The notes below the pieces were generated by a model that did not search any database, was not told the origin of the DNA, and saw nothing but the letters and a program-made list of their open reading frames with translations. From positions 1-43,873 of IMG/VR virus record IMGVR_UViG_3300025669_000068: 43,873 nucleotides of DNA, one strand, 5' to 3'. This document shows, piece by piece, positions 1 through 9,566 of this stretch. Position 1 is the stretch's first letter. Every line of letters begins with the position of its first letter. The translations under genes and the position numbers were made by a program. The stretch is from a virus.

Positions 1-116
1 CTAAACAAAGCCTTAACTGGTGCAGGAAAAGGAGATTGAATTCCAATAATATCTTCCGCAAGAGTATTAACTGCTGCAACAGCAATTCCATACCTAAGTA
101 GTTTTGCTTTATTATT
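1..116. repeat. Left copy of terminal overlap
   Basis: These 116 bases recur at 43758-43873 with two substitutions (position 11 C versus A at 43768; position 93 C versus T at 43850). The same reading frame passes through both copies and continues correctly across the join. This indicates a circular or terminally redundant molecule rather than two separate loci. The mismatches suggest strain variation in the source population. Confidence 0.93.
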
Positions 117-3100
117 TCGTAATTGTACATTCTTATTCCCAATTCCAATTAAATCTTTAGCTACAAAATTAGCATGACTAATAGTATACGTTTGCCAAAG
201 TGTTAATGCTTTACCAAGAGCACTTCTTTGTGCAGGAGATAAATTAACTATATTACCACTCGCTTGTAATTTTACAACATCCGCATCAGCTCTTCTAATC
301 GCTTCTCTCTCTGTCATCCTCCCTGCTTTAACATCTGCTTTCATTGTATTCCATGAAGCTCTCCAAGTAATCTTAGCTGCTGCCATGTCTATCTTTTGAC
401 TAGCATATAATCCAGCTCGCCTAGTATTCGCACTAGCCTTCTCATATTTAGTTCCTGCAATAGCCCCACTAAAATCTTCTAACCCTGCTTCCATAGATCT
501 TGTATTTAATTCAGATGATTTTTTAATTGGACATTTTGTATCTAATCCATAATCTTTAATTGCTTTCATCATTCCAACTTCACCAAAGACAGTATATGAT
601 GGAGCAAGAGCTGAAGCTTGAATAGCTGCTGTACGAACATTTCCACCTAACACTGCTGCTGTCATATTTGTAGTTAACTTCCTAATCATTTTATCAACAG
701 ATCTTGGCATTTCAAAATTAGGTTTTCCTGCTAAACTATTACTCCAACTTTCAAGTTCTCTAGCCACATAAGGATTATGTTCCCTAAGAGTAGTTGTTGT
801 TCTTCCAGGGATTGTTAACCTCTGGGTAGTTGCTTGTTTAACAAATGCATTTAATGGTGACATATGAATATGCTTTAAAGATTCAGAAGCATACCTCTTA
901 TATATGATTAAAGGATCAAGTTCTAACTTAACCCCCTTACGTAAACCAAGTCTTTGCATATGAGCAAAAGTAGTAGAATCTTTAACAAGTTGTGCATGTC
1001 TTTGAGATATAGTAGCTAAATCATCCATAACAAGATTAACTCTTCCTTCTCTCCTACCTCCTTGAAATAATTGTCTTATATCACTTATAATAGATTCCTT
1101 ACTAAAGAAAGATAAATAATCATCCATAGCTGGGATTTTCTTTTTACCAATTTTAACTCTTGCCTCATTCACTCTATCAAGTAATTCTTTAAACCTTGGT
1201 TGTAATTCTGCCTTAAGTTCTTTAAAGTATTTTGTATCCATTTTAGGTTTCTTCTTCATTATCTTCATAGCCTCAGCCCCAAATGGATTTAAACTATGCC
1301 AAGTAACTCCAGCTTCTTCTCGTAATTTTTTATTTGAAAACTTCTTACTTTGTTCTTTAAGATAATTAACAACCACCCTCTCTTCATCTTTAATTCTACT
1401 AGTAATTTCTCTCGCTTGATCTAATAAAGGGCGAATAGGTTTAAACTTTTCTCCAAATGTTCCAGGATTTGAAAACCATTGAGCAAGTAATCCAGGTTCT
1501 ATTACTTCAAGATCCATAAATTTAATCGCATCAGTATTTCCAACCTTAATCATTTCTTTTGCATTAGTTCTTCCATTAGCATCAGTAGTTATATTAGATT
1601 GCATTTCACCTTCTTTCAAGTCAAAGAATCTAAAATCATTCTCAGCATAATCAAGAGATGTATTACCAGCATTATTTTTATCTTTCTTACTAGGTTCTGT
1701 TATCACCCTTTCCTTTGGTGGAAGGATACTACTTAAAGGTGCTTTCATCTTCTCATACATACTAACATATTGATCAACTTTATTTCCTGTAACTCCTCCA
1801 TCGAGTAAGTAAGTTCTCAAATCCTTTCCCTGTTTTTTAGCTTCTTTATTTAAATTCTCTAATGCATTAACTTGTTTCTTTTTAAAAGTAAGTTCTATCG
1901 CTCCTTTGTTATTTTTCAATGGCTTTAATAAAAAAGTAAGTCTATTTTTATTTTCTTCTATATATTTTATTTTCTTATCAAATACTTTATTCCACCCAAG
2001 AGCTTCATCAGGAATATTCTTAATTCCTCGATAATCTTTTCCATTACTAACCTTACTCCTACTTAACACCTCTTGAATCTCTATTGGCATTAAATCAAAT
2101 TCTATTGTATTAATTTCTTGTTCTTTAGCTTTAATATAATTCTCTGGAATTTTATTATCAGAATTAGGAAATTTATCAAGTTTTTTAAGTTGTTTAAGAT
2201 TCTTTCGTAATTTATTTAATCTAATAATTTTTTTAGATGGTGGACCAAGACCATTAGCTTTATCTCGTTCTATCTTAAGTTCTTTACTTTGTTTTCTATT
2301 AAGTATTCCTAACACCTCTCCTTTTTCAAGAGCTGTTAATGGTTTAACCTTAGATGTTAACGCTTTCTCTGAATATGTTAAAGCTTCCTTTGGTGCTTTT
2401 ATATCAGTAAATCTTTTATTCAAATTTGCTTGTAATTCTCTTTGTTTAACTACTCCATCTTTTGCTTCTTCAGTTTGTATTTTTTCAACCCTAGTTCTTT
2501 CTTGTAACCCTGGATCTTTAGCAACTTCATCTTTAACTTTCTCTTTAACTTTCTCTTGTAATGCAAGACCTTCTTTAGTTTTTAAATAATTTTCAATATC
2601 ATTTACATTCGTATCTAAAATTTCCTGCTCTTTTTTAATTCCTCTTTTTACTTTATTTCCTAAACTAGTTTTTACTTTTCCAATCCCTGCTTTACCTACT
2701 GCATGAATACCACCAAGAACTCCAATCTCTGTTGTAGAAGTAAAAAAAGCATTTGCATTAGGAAATTTTTCTGGGTCAATAATTGGATCAATTCCATAAT
2801 GTATTATTTTCCGTGCAGCCTCAAAACCTTTTCCTAAAACTTCTAATCCTTTTTGAGCAGTTTTAGTTTTAGCCTCAGGTAATAAACCTCCATAAGTATG
2901 GATATAATTTGCTACTTTTTCTCCCATTTCAGCTTGTTCTTCTGGTGTTTTAGGAACAGTTATTCCTAATTTATTTTGAGCATCTTCAACAAGTTTCATT
3001 GGATATTCTAATAAAGTATCTTTACTTACTTCAGATAATGTCTGTTGTATTTTTGCTCCTCCAATAGAACCAAATTGAGCTAAATAAGCAGGAATAAAAG

Positions 3101-3464
3101 CAGTAGCTCCAGCAGCAAATTGACCTGCAAATTCAGGAACTCCTTTAAAAACATCATTAGCTCCTTTCGCTATTCCTTTAACAATATTATGAGGAGAAGA
3201 AGTTTTTATTTGTGGATCAACTATACTTGTTTCTTCTTTTTTCCTTGGTTGTGTCTCTACCTTAGTCTGTTCACTTATTGAACGCCCATCAGTAATCTTT
3301 TCTCCAGTTCTTTCTTTTTCAACATCACTAAATCTAGAAGAAATAGAACCTTTATTTTCAGGCTTTATTTCTTCATCAACATTAGTAAATCTAGAAGATA
3401 TATTATCATTATCTATATCTACTACCTCTTCAACATTAGTAAATCTAGAACTTAAAGTACTCAT
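1..3464 (-). CDS. Large internal virion / ejection-type protein, N-terminal 1154 codons
   Basis: The gene starts at ATG 3464, four bases after the stop of the preceding virion gene. It runs off the left end and continues in frame at 43757-43316, giving 1301 residues. The N-terminus has three copies of a short motif, SSRF(T/S)(N/D)V, at about residues 5-11, 23-29 and 42-48, separated by acidic linkers. A hydrophobic Ala/Gly-rich segment follows, then long Lys/Glu-rich helical stretches. The distal half is helical and includes motifs such as GGNVRTAAIQAS and ALTLWQTYTISHANF. These resemble large polyvalent-protein-associated domains (LPD38-like) of phage internal proteins. Its length, its position last in the virion operon and two smaller companions just upstream suggest a protein carried in the capsid and ejected with DNA. 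No catalytic motif was recognised, so the family assignment is inference. Confidence 0.8.
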   Translation of the reverse strand, partial: MSTLSSRFTNVEEVVDIDNDNISSRFTNVDEEIKPENKGSISSRFSDVEKERTGEKITDGRSISEQTKVETQPRKKEETSIVDPQIKTSSPHNIVKGIAKGANDVFKGVPEFAGQFAAGATAFIPAYLAQFGSIGGAKIQQTLSEVSKDTLLEYPMKLVEDAQNKLGITVPKTPEEQAEMGEKVANYIHTYGGLLPEAKTKTAQKGLEVLGKGFEAARKIIHYGIDPIIDPEKFPNANAFFTSTTEIGVLGGIHAVGKAGIGKVKTSLGNKVKRGIKKEQEILDTNVNDIENYLKTKEGLALQEKVKEKVKDEVAKDPGLQERTRVEKIQTEEAKDGVVKQRELQANLNKRFTDIKAPKEALTYSEKALTSKVKPLTALEKGEVLGILNRKQSKELKIERDKANGLGPPSKKIIRLNKLRKNLKQLKKLDKFPNSDNKIPENYIKAKEQEINTIEFDLMPIEIQEVLSRSKVSNGKDYRGIKNIPDEALGWNKVFDKKIKYIEENKNRLTFLLKPLKNNKGAIELTFKKKQVNALENLNKEAKKQGKDLRTYLLDGGVTGNKVDQYVSMYEKMKAPLSSILPPKERVITEPSKKDKNNAGNTSLDYAENDFRFFDLKEGEMQSNITTDANGRTNAKEMIKVGNTDAIKFMDLEVIEPGLLAQWFSNPGTFGEKFKPIRPLLDQAREITSRIKDEERVVVNYLKEQSKKFSNKKLREEAGVTWHSLNPFGAEAMKIMKKKPKMDTKYFKELKAELQPRFKELLDRVNEARVKIGKKKIPAMDDYLSFFSKESIISDIRQLFQGGRREGRVNLVMDDLATISQRHAQLVKDSTTFAHMQRLGLRKGVKLELDPLIIYKRYASESLKHIHMSPLNAFVKQATTQRLTIPGRTTTTLREHNPYVARELESWSNSLAGKPNFEMPRSVDKMIRKLTTNMTAAVLGGNVRTAAIQASALAPSYTVFGEVGMMKAIKDYGLDTKCPIKKSSELNTRSMEAGLEDFSGAIAGTKYEKASANTRRAGLYASQKIDMAAAKITWRASWNTMKADVKAGRMTEREAIRRADADVVKLQASGNIVNLSPAQRSALGKALTLWQTYTISHANFVAKDLIGIGNKNVQLRNNKAKLLRYGIAVAAVNTLAEDIIGIQSPFPAPVKALF
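3269..3283. promoter_or_regulatory. Dispersed palindrome site 1 (GTTC-N7-GAAC)
   Basis: GTTCACTTATTGAAC, inside the 5' part of the large virion protein gene. The core is identical to the site at 43250. It is one of ten genome-wide copies of GTTC-N7-GAAC; it has C instead of A at the sixth base of the wider consensus. Confidence 0.6.
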
Positions 3465-3468
3465 ACTA

Positions 3469-4797
3469 TTATTTTCCCTTCATTGCATCAATAAATTCTA
3501 CAACACTCATCCCAACACTTTCAGCCATTGCATCAATATTAGTAGATGTTACTCGTACTCCATCAAAATTTTTCTTTGGGATTGATAATTCAACCATAGT
3601 ATCTGGACCAACAAAATGATTTTCTCTTACTAAATATTTACTATTTCCTTGTGCATTGTAATCTTTAGCTGCACTTTCAGCAATATCTATTGGAGTTCTA
3701 TCTTTAAGTATTTTATTATTTGCTCCTAATATATATTCACGATCTTCTTTTTCCTGATTTATTACTTTTGTTTTCTCTTCCTTTTTAACCAAATCTTGTT
3801 CTCTAATAACCTCTTCTTCTTTAAAAGTATTAGTTATTTCATCTTGTTTTACATCTTGAGTAAATTCTTGTTTATTTAATTCAAGAGCATTATTTGCAAT
3901 TTGAGCTCTTAATAATGCAATTTCATTAGCACTATTTCCCTTATTTGGTAAAGTAGATTTAAATTCTTCTAATCTTATTTTTTCATTAGTACTTAAAGTT
4001 TCTAATTCCCTCTTAAATGCTCTCTCTGTATTTGTAGCCTCAACCTTAGCTCCTGCTAAACTCTTCGCAGCTTCAGTCTCTCTACCATATTTAAGTTCAC
4101 CAAGTTTTTGTTTATATATCATATCTGCAAGAGCTTCTCCTCTTTTACCACCTTGCATTAATATTTGCAATGCCTCAGGTCCAAGTCCCTTTAAATCATT
4201 AGCTGTCAAACCTTCCTCAGTACCTAAATCAATTTCAGGAGAAAAACTTTTAATCCCTTCAAGAGCTTTATCAGTTCCAAAAGGACTCGTTGGTGTTTTT
4301 CTTGGATTTAAGTTTCCTTTTGTAGTAACATTACCTTCTTGATCAAAAGTAAGAGAAGTTACATTATCATTATCTTCACCTAAAGCTGCCATAAGTTTAT
4401 CTTGTTGACTTGATTGAATTCCTTTTTGTTTTGCAGTAGCTTTTTGTAAAGCTTCATTTTGACTCCATAAACTAGCTGCTCTTCCCATAGCTGCACCAGG
4501 TCCCTTAGGATCTAAACCAATAGCTAATTCACTCATAGCCTGAATAAAATTAGGATCCTCTAATTTTTCCATAGAAGCTTGTTTAAAATTTTGCCATTTA
4601 GAAGTTGGTTTAGGATTTTCAAAAATATCACTTTTAACTTTCATATCTTCACTCTTTATAATATCTTTAGATCCTTTTTGTGGATCAAATACATCCAAAG
4701 CATCTTCTTGATCATCTAACCAACTAAGATTATTATCAGAAGAACCAGCATTGTCTCCAAAACTAAAACCTGTATCAAAAAAATCTAATTCGCCCAT
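3469..4797 (-). CDS. Internal virion protein candidate, 442 aa
   Basis: ATG 4797 is chosen over upstream frame extensions because AAAGGAG lies just before it and the upstream residues look non-coding. The protein has an acidic, aromatic N-terminus (MGELDFFDTGFSFG). A region resembling a short helical domain (SELAIGLDPKGPGAAMGRAASLW) follows, then a long Lys/Glu/Gln-rich stretch likely to form coiled coil at about residues 240-360. The C-terminal 80 residues are more globular. It is the middle gene of three consecutive structural genes before the end of the virion operon, the usual place of ejection or internal-core proteins in short-tailed phages. No enzyme motif was seen. Confidence 0.72.
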   Translation of the reverse strand: MGELDFFDTGFSFGDNAGSSDNNLSWLDDQEDALDVFDPQKGSKDIIKSEDMKVKSDIFENPKPTSKWQNFKQASMEKLEDPNFIQAMSELAIGLDPKGPGAAMGRAASLWSQNEALQKATAKQKGIQSSQQDKLMAALGEDNDNVTSLTFDQEGNVTTKGNLNPRKTPTSPFGTDKALEGIKSFSPEIDLGTEEGLTANDLKGLGPEALQILMQGGKRGEALADMIYKQKLGELKYGRETEAAKSLAGAKVEATNTERAFKRELETLSTNEKIRLEEFKSTLPNKGNSANEIALLRAQIANNALELNKQEFTQDVKQDEITNTFKEEEVIREQDLVKKEEKTKVINQEKEDREYILGANNKILKDRTPIDIAESAAKDYNAQGNSKYLVRENHFVGPDTMVELSIPKKNFDGVRVTSTNIDAMAESVGMSVVEFIDAMKGK

Positions 4798-4814
4798 ATT
4801 CTTATTCTCCTTTC

Positions 4815-5669
4815 TTATGAAAAGTAACCAGCAATACCACCAACAACAGCACCTATTGCAGTACCCCAACCAGCATTAATCTTAGTACCTATCATAGCAC
4901 CACCAACAACTCCAGACATTACTTTAGATCCTGTACTTGCTTCCTCAGCAACACTTCCTCCACCTCCACCACCACCACCACCATTTAAGGCAGCAATATT
5001 AGCTCTTTCTAAAGCAAGAACTGAAAAAGGCCAAAGATGATTTTTAACTTTAAATAAATAATTATGATTATCTGTATCAAATTCAATAGTAATAGCAAAC
5101 CTTAAAATTTCTAAATATTGTCCAATGATAGCTTGATTCCATTTAAGATGTTGAGCAAAAACCTCAGCAGCTACAGGAATAAGTTTATATTTTAACTCTG
5201 CATCAAACTCAGCAACTTTTTTAATTCTTGCTGATTCAATTATTCCTTTACCAATAATAAAAGTACTTGACATAACTGCATTTGCGTCTCTCATACCTAA
5301 TTGAAATCTTGGTAATACATCTTGTTCAATCTCATCTGTAAGTAAATCATTATGTGAAGTACTTGCTGATTGAATTGCATCCATATCTTGAATACCTGTA
5401 AGTACTTGACTAAACAAACTTTCAATATCTAAGCCTGCTCCAAATTTTCCAAACATATCATACAAAGAAGGAAAACTTGACATAGTATATCCAGTACCAT
5501 ATAAACCAGATGTAAAATCTTTATATTCAAAATCATCATAAGGACTATCATCTCGTAAAATATCACCATAACCTTGTGAATGTAATAATAAAGTATCATG
5601 AGTTACTTCAAGATTTGGTCGATATCTTATTACATTAGTTCCTCCTCCTCCTCCACTACTACCTCCCAT
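4815..5669 (-). CDS. Virion protein with glycine linkers and Gly-zipper C-terminus, 284 aa
   Basis: It starts at ATG 5669 after GGAGGT. It opens with MGGSSGGGGG, has a mixed alpha region in the middle, a run of nine glycines near residues 230-238, and a C-terminal Gly/Ala/Val segment (SGVVGGAMIGTKI, then AIGAVVGGIAGYF). Such Gly-zipper tails can insert in membranes or pack as helices in ejection channels. It lies upstream of the two larger internal protein genes, so a DNA-ejection or internal-core role is likely by context. No database family was recognised. Confidence 0.7.
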   Translation of the reverse strand: MGGSSGGGGGTNVIRYRPNLEVTHDTLLLHSQGYGDILRDDSPYDDFEYKDFTSGLYGTGYTMSSFPSLYDMFGKFGAGLDIESLFSQVLTGIQDMDAIQSASTSHNDLLTDEIEQDVLPRFQLGMRDANAVMSSTFIIGKGIIESARIKKVAEFDAELKYKLIPVAAEVFAQHLKWNQAIIGQYLEILRFAITIEFDTDNHNYLFKVKNHLWPFSVLALERANIAALNGGGGGGGGGSVAEEASTGSKVMSGVVGGAMIGTKINAGWGTAIGAVVGGIAGYFS

Positions 5670-5679
5670 AAATTACCTC

Positions 5680-6108
5680 CTATAAATAATATTCATATTT
5701 ATGAGAACTACATGTAGCTCCTACATCCATACAAATAGAATGAACTTTTTCATTAGAACTATCACCAATAATAGCTTTACATTCAGCTTCTTTAGCTATC
5801 TTTCCCATATCTATGAATACTTCTTGCCAAGCATTATCATCTTGCTCAAAGAAAGAATATATATTATTAAAATATAAATATTTCATCCCTGAATCATTAT
5901 AAACTTTAAAAGAAAGAATAATAACAAAAGTTACATTTCCATCTTTTTTTCCAATAAAACAATACTTCTTACCAGAAAGTAAATCTTGAAGTAAGTTATA
6001 ACAATAAACTTGTCTATATTCTTCTAAAATATTATCTGAATTTAAAGCTGAAAATTTAATAATCTCCCAAAATTTTGGTACCTGTCCACTATGTATTTGA
6101 ACTAACAT
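5680..6108 (-). CDS. GNAT-like acetyltransferase fold protein, 142 aa
   Basis: Size and pattern fit a GCN5-related N-acetyltransferase. An N-terminal helix begins near PKFWEII, beta strands follow (YCFIGKKDGNVTFVIIL, YLYFNNIY), then a helix with GKIAKEAECKAIIGDSS and a final strand. A canonical acetyl-CoA loop (Q/RxxGxG/A) is not evident, so activity is uncertain. GNAT-like genes are often found among tail genes of environmental podoviruses, where their role is unknown. It sits two bases after the tail protein gene at 6110-7354, consistent with cotranscription. Confidence 0.5.
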   Translation of the reverse strand: MLVQIHSGQVPKFWEIIKFSALNSDNILEEYRQVYCYNLLQDLLSGKKYCFIGKKDGNVTFVIILSFKVYNDSGMKYLYFNNIYSFFEQDDNAWQEVFIDMGKIAKEAECKAIIGDSSNEKVHSICMDVGATCSSHKYEYYL

Positions 6109-6109
6109 C

Positions 6110-7354
6110 TTATCTCCTTTTAATATCTAAATGACTAAAACCATAGATAACACCATTAACTTTCATTTGATCAATATATACTTTTTCATATGTACTCATT
6201 TTAAATTCCAATTTAAATTCTCTACAAAAACATTTTAAATATGCAATTCCTTGAGGAGTAAATGTTGCCCATGGAGAATATGCAAAAGTAGTTCGCATAT
6301 CCATACGATACGCTATTCTTACTTCCATATCCTTACTACCTTCAGTACTTATTTCAATGTTAAATATATCTTTTTCTTTTCTAGTCCCAAGATCATAAAT
6401 ACCTGTAGTAAAACCAATTGTAGGTAATACAATAGCTGCTGGAGAAACAACATACTTTGTACTTCCAGAATAATTAATTCCAGTAATATTACTTGGACCT
6501 GATGAAAGACTCTTATCTTTATATGAATAAACATATCCAGTAGTTCCATCACAAATATATAATAAACTATTATGTTCATCAAGACTAAGAATTACTGTCC
6601 CAAGAGATTTTAAATATTCTTTATAACCAAGATCAATAACATTACCATTAGTAATTTCCCATAAAGACCCATTTAAATCTACACACCATTGCATACCATC
6701 AATATCTGTTTTCATAGTTCCAATCTGTGCATGCTTATTCTGGCTACCAATAGAAATTATCCTTTCTGGTTTCCAAGTATTTTCTATTGGAATAACTTTA
6801 ATAATCCCTTTACTACCATATACAATAATAGATTTATCAAGTTTTATTAAATCATATATTGTACCAATATGATACAAAGGTCTTTCTCCTGCAATATTAT
6901 CATGACCTTGATCAAAAGATAAAGAACCAATATTTGACCATTTCAACCATGAATTTTTTTCAGGAGCAATGTGAACTCCATCAGTTGATATAGTCATTTC
7001 CATAGCTATAGTTGTAGCAGTAATAATTATACCAACTGTTTTTTCTCCAGAAAGACTTAGATTAAAAGATAAATTTGCATTAATCCAATTATCAGCACTT
7101 TCTCCAGAAACTTCCATATCAAATTGAAGCCTACCTTGAAAAGGATCTCCAATTCTATCATAACCATTACAATTAAAATAAGTATTTAATAAAGGATTTA
7201 AAGGTAAAGGACTATCTGAATGAAAACCTGCAACTATATTTGTTTCAAAAATTATATGATTAGCTGATATAGTAATATGTCTAATAATATCAGACCAACC
7301 TTGAATAGCAAAACCAAATTCTATTGCTCCTGCATCTATATCTGTATCAGCCAT
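6110..7354 (-). CDS. Tail-associated structural protein, 414 aa (possible C-terminal half of a split gene)
   Basis: Residues 1 to about 135 are beta-rich. From WSNIGSLSFD onward the sequence reads like the C-terminal two thirds of a podoviral tail protein: GTIYDLIKLDKSIIVYG, GMQWCVDLNGSLWEI and YICDGTTGYVYSY give repeated beta-blade-like elements, with a basic end. The protein at 9073-9564 ends in NYNGQVIIGGL, the type of sequence I would expect just before such a region. Two genes, including an RCC1 propeller, lie between. A structural role is supported by position; the split-gene idea is inference. Confidence 0.6.
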   Translation of the reverse strand: MADTDIDAGAIEFGFAIQGWSDIIRHITISANHIIFETNIVAGFHSDSPLPLNPLLNTYFNCNGYDRIGDPFQGRLQFDMEVSGESADNWINANLSFNLSLSGEKTVGIIITATTIAMEMTISTDGVHIAPEKNSWLKWSNIGSLSFDQGHDNIAGERPLYHIGTIYDLIKLDKSIIVYGSKGIIKVIPIENTWKPERIISIGSQNKHAQIGTMKTDIDGMQWCVDLNGSLWEITNGNVIDLGYKEYLKSLGTVILSLDEHNSLLYICDGTTGYVYSYKDKSLSSGPSNITGINYSGSTKYVVSPAAIVLPTIGFTTGIYDLGTRKEKDIFNIEISTEGSKDMEVRIAYRMDMRTTFAYSPWATFTPQGIAYLKCFCREFKLEFKMSTYEKVYIDQMKVNGVIYGFSHLDIKRR

Positions 7355-7363
7355 AAATTACCT

Positions 7364-7804
7364 CTATATATCTATCTGAATATTTTGAATTGTTAATGTT
7401 CCACCTGCGGATTGAGTAATTTCACTTCCAAAATCAATATAACCAAGAATTACATCAGCAACTATATCTCCACTGGCTGTTACATCATCATCAAAAAGTA
7501 TCATACCTGGACTTGGTCCAATGTTACCAGTAGTAGCTGTCCAAGTTATATCATCACAAGTCATTTCTGCTCGATCAGTTGTATCATTTTGAGTTACAAC
7601 TACAGTAGTTAAAGTTTTAGTATTTGCTGTATAACCATTTCCAGTACTTAACTCACTTGCACTAACATCTGCATAACCTTCATGAGCATCTTCATCAAAA
7701 GTAAATCCAGTATCCATAAGTATAGTTTTAATACTATCTGAACTAAGATTAACTGCTCCAAGAGCTATTGCATAACGTCCATTATTACTAGGTTCTGTTG
7801 CCAT
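7364..7804 (-). CDS. Small beta-rich virion protein, 146 aa
   Basis: The sequence is Thr/Gly/Asp-rich with no long helix (LTTVVVTQNDTTDRAEMTCD, then GGTLTIQNIQIDI). It lies between the RCC1-like gene and a tail protein gene, 9 bases before the latter. This composition and setting match small tail or tip-associated beta-sandwich proteins. No catalytic motif was seen and the family was not recognised. Confidence 0.6.
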   Translation of the reverse strand: MATEPSNNGRYAIALGAVNLSSDSIKTILMDTGFTFDEDAHEGYADVSASELSTGNGYTANTKTLTTVVVTQNDTTDRAEMTCDDITWTATTGNIGPSPGMILFDDDVTASGDIVADVILGYIDFGSEITQSAGGTLTIQNIQIDI

Positions 7805-7828
7805 AAAATTTTCTCCTTTTTTATTTTA

Positions 7829-9076
7829 TTATGATTCTTTCCCACCATAAATATTTAAATTTCCAGCATACAAAGAAAGAATATCTGTATCTACTAAACC
7901 AAGAGTTTCAAAATAAGATCCAGCCCCTCTTGCACAAGCATGTTGAGTATTATTTCCACAAGAATATAATTCATTTAATGAATTAATTACATAAGAAGTA
8001 TTATAACCTAAATCAAGCAGAGTCCAATTAGAAGCTGTCCCTACTTGTGTAACAGTCCTATTGGTCACATGTGTTCCTTGTCCCAGTTGACCATGTGTAT
8101 TAAGCCCAACAGACCAAAGTGTGCCATCAGAATTAATAAACATAGTATCAAACTGCCCCATACTAGCTGCAAGAACAACAAACCCTGTATCTGTATAAAT
8201 TGATTTTGCTGTAGTATTATTAAGACAAAGTTGACCATATAAATTATAACCACAAGTCCAAAGTGATCCATTTGTTTTTATAGCACATTGAGAATATACA
8301 CCTGCATGAATACTCATCCAATTAGACCCAGTTGATGTCGCCGTAGGAACAGTTTTCATGCCAGACCCACAACCAAGATTATTATTTATATTTAATCCCC
8401 AAGCCCATAAAGTGCCATCAGTTTTAATTCCAAAACAATCATAAGACCCAACGGCAATATCTGACCATGTGTCAGAACCAACTTGAACAAAAGTACTACT
8501 ATCTGTGCCCGCACCAGACGTTCCTATTCCAAGCTCTCCTTGTAAATTTCTTCCACAAGACCAAAGCGTTCCATCTGTTTTAATTAAAAGATTTGTACTT
8601 GAATCACCACAAGCAACTTTAGCACAACCGCTTGACATGATTTGAGTAAATGTAGATAAGTCTGAAGTATTACCAGTACCAAGTTGACCCGTAGAATTAT
8701 TCCCTATCGCCCATAAGCTTCCATTTTCTTTTATAAGCAATGCCCAACCATTCCCTATTGCAGCATTAATAAAAGGACCAGATTCTTCTGTAATAATAAA
8801 ATTAGATGGAAATGTTCCATAATCCCTAAGTAAAATAAAATGTCTATTATCCCCACCAGAATAAAGATCATAGGAAGGAGGTGGATTAGGAGTAAGAAAA
8901 GAAGTCCAGTATCCACAAGGAGTATGTTTAGGAGTAATAGGCGTGCCATCTTTATCATCAAGAGTCCAAACAGGATCGGCAGATGTAGCTATCTTATTGC
9001 CTTCATTATATTGATTGTTGGCAAATGTTGGGGTAAAATCCCAAGGTCCAGAATCTTTATCTTTTTTCCAAGTCAT
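7829..9076 (-). CDS. RCC1-repeat beta-propeller virion protein, 415 aa
   Basis: At least five, probably six, RCC1-type blades of about 50 residues are visible. Each carries a signature such as DGTLWSCGRNLQGELGIG, DGTLWAWGLNINNNLGCG or DGTLWSVGLNTHGQLGQG. RCC1-like propellers occur in phage tail tips and adhesins, where they probably contact host surface or capsule; the eukaryotic exchange-factor role does not apply. ATG 9076 overlaps the TGA of the upstream gene (ATGA), giving coupled translation. It may be a recently acquired host-range module between two parts of an older tail gene. Confidence 0.85.
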   Translation of the reverse strand: MTWKKDKDSGPWDFTPTFANNQYNEGNKIATSADPVWTLDDKDGTPITPKHTPCGYWTSFLTPNPPPSYDLYSGGDNRHFILLRDYGTFPSNFIITEESGPFINAAIGNGWALLIKENGSLWAIGNNSTGQLGTGNTSDLSTFTQIMSSGCAKVACGDSSTNLLIKTDGTLWSCGRNLQGELGIGTSGAGTDSSTFVQVGSDTWSDIAVGSYDCFGIKTDGTLWAWGLNINNNLGCGSGMKTVPTATSTGSNWMSIHAGVYSQCAIKTNGSLWTCGYNLYGQLCLNNTTAKSIYTDTGFVVLAASMGQFDTMFINSDGTLWSVGLNTHGQLGQGTHVTNRTVTQVGTASNWTLLDLGYNTSYVINSLNELYSCGNNTQHACARGAGSYFETLGLVDTDILSLYAGNLNIYGGKES

Positions 9077-9564
9077 AATCCACCTATAATAACTTGTCCA
9101 TTATAATTACACATTGCATTTACACTGGGTAAAGAAGTAGTTACTGTATACGCTTGGGTTAAACTATCTCGAACTACTGCAACTGTATCATTTGATAAAT
9201 ATAAATATTTAATAAAATCAACAACTTGCCAAAGATTCCCAGTAGTTGTAGTAAGTTTAAGAGTCCAAGAACTTCCATCCCATTCATAAATCTTTGTAGC
9301 ACTTAATAAAATAATAAAATCAGATAAAATATAAATTTGAGGGTATGGAAAACTTACTTCTAATACATCAGTAGCAGTTCTAGTAAGAGCATCTAATGAT
9401 TGAAGTACTTCATCTTTTCCCATCATGGTAGACTTTTCCATTCCATCACTATTTCTCACATTAGAAGCTTTCTCTCTTAATCCTTTACTCAATGAATCAT
9501 TAAATAATGTAAGTGAAAACTTTCCATTTTGAAAAACTTCTAATCCTGATTTATTACTAATCAT
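9073..9564 (-). CDS. Tail structural protein, 163 aa (possible N-terminal half of a split gene)
   Basis: It starts at ATG 9564. It begins with a polar region mentioning KGLREKASNVRNSDGMEKS and continues with beta strands (PYPQIYILSDFIILLSATKI, then WDGSSWTLKLTTTTG). It ends at MCNYNGQVIIGGL. The ending looks like the middle of a larger propeller-like tail protein rather than a natural C-terminus. The matching downstream part appears to be in 6110-7354. Position between adaptor-type genes and adhesin genes supports a tail role. Confidence 0.55.
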   Translation of the reverse strand: MISNKSGLEVFQNGKFSLTLFNDSLSKGLREKASNVRNSDGMEKSTMMGKDEVLQSLDALTRTATDVLEVSFPYPQIYILSDFIILLSATKIYEWDGSSWTLKLTTTTGNLWQVVDFIKYLYLSNDTVAVVRDSLTQAYTVTTSLPSVNAMCNYNGQVIIGGL

Positions 9565-9566
9565 AA

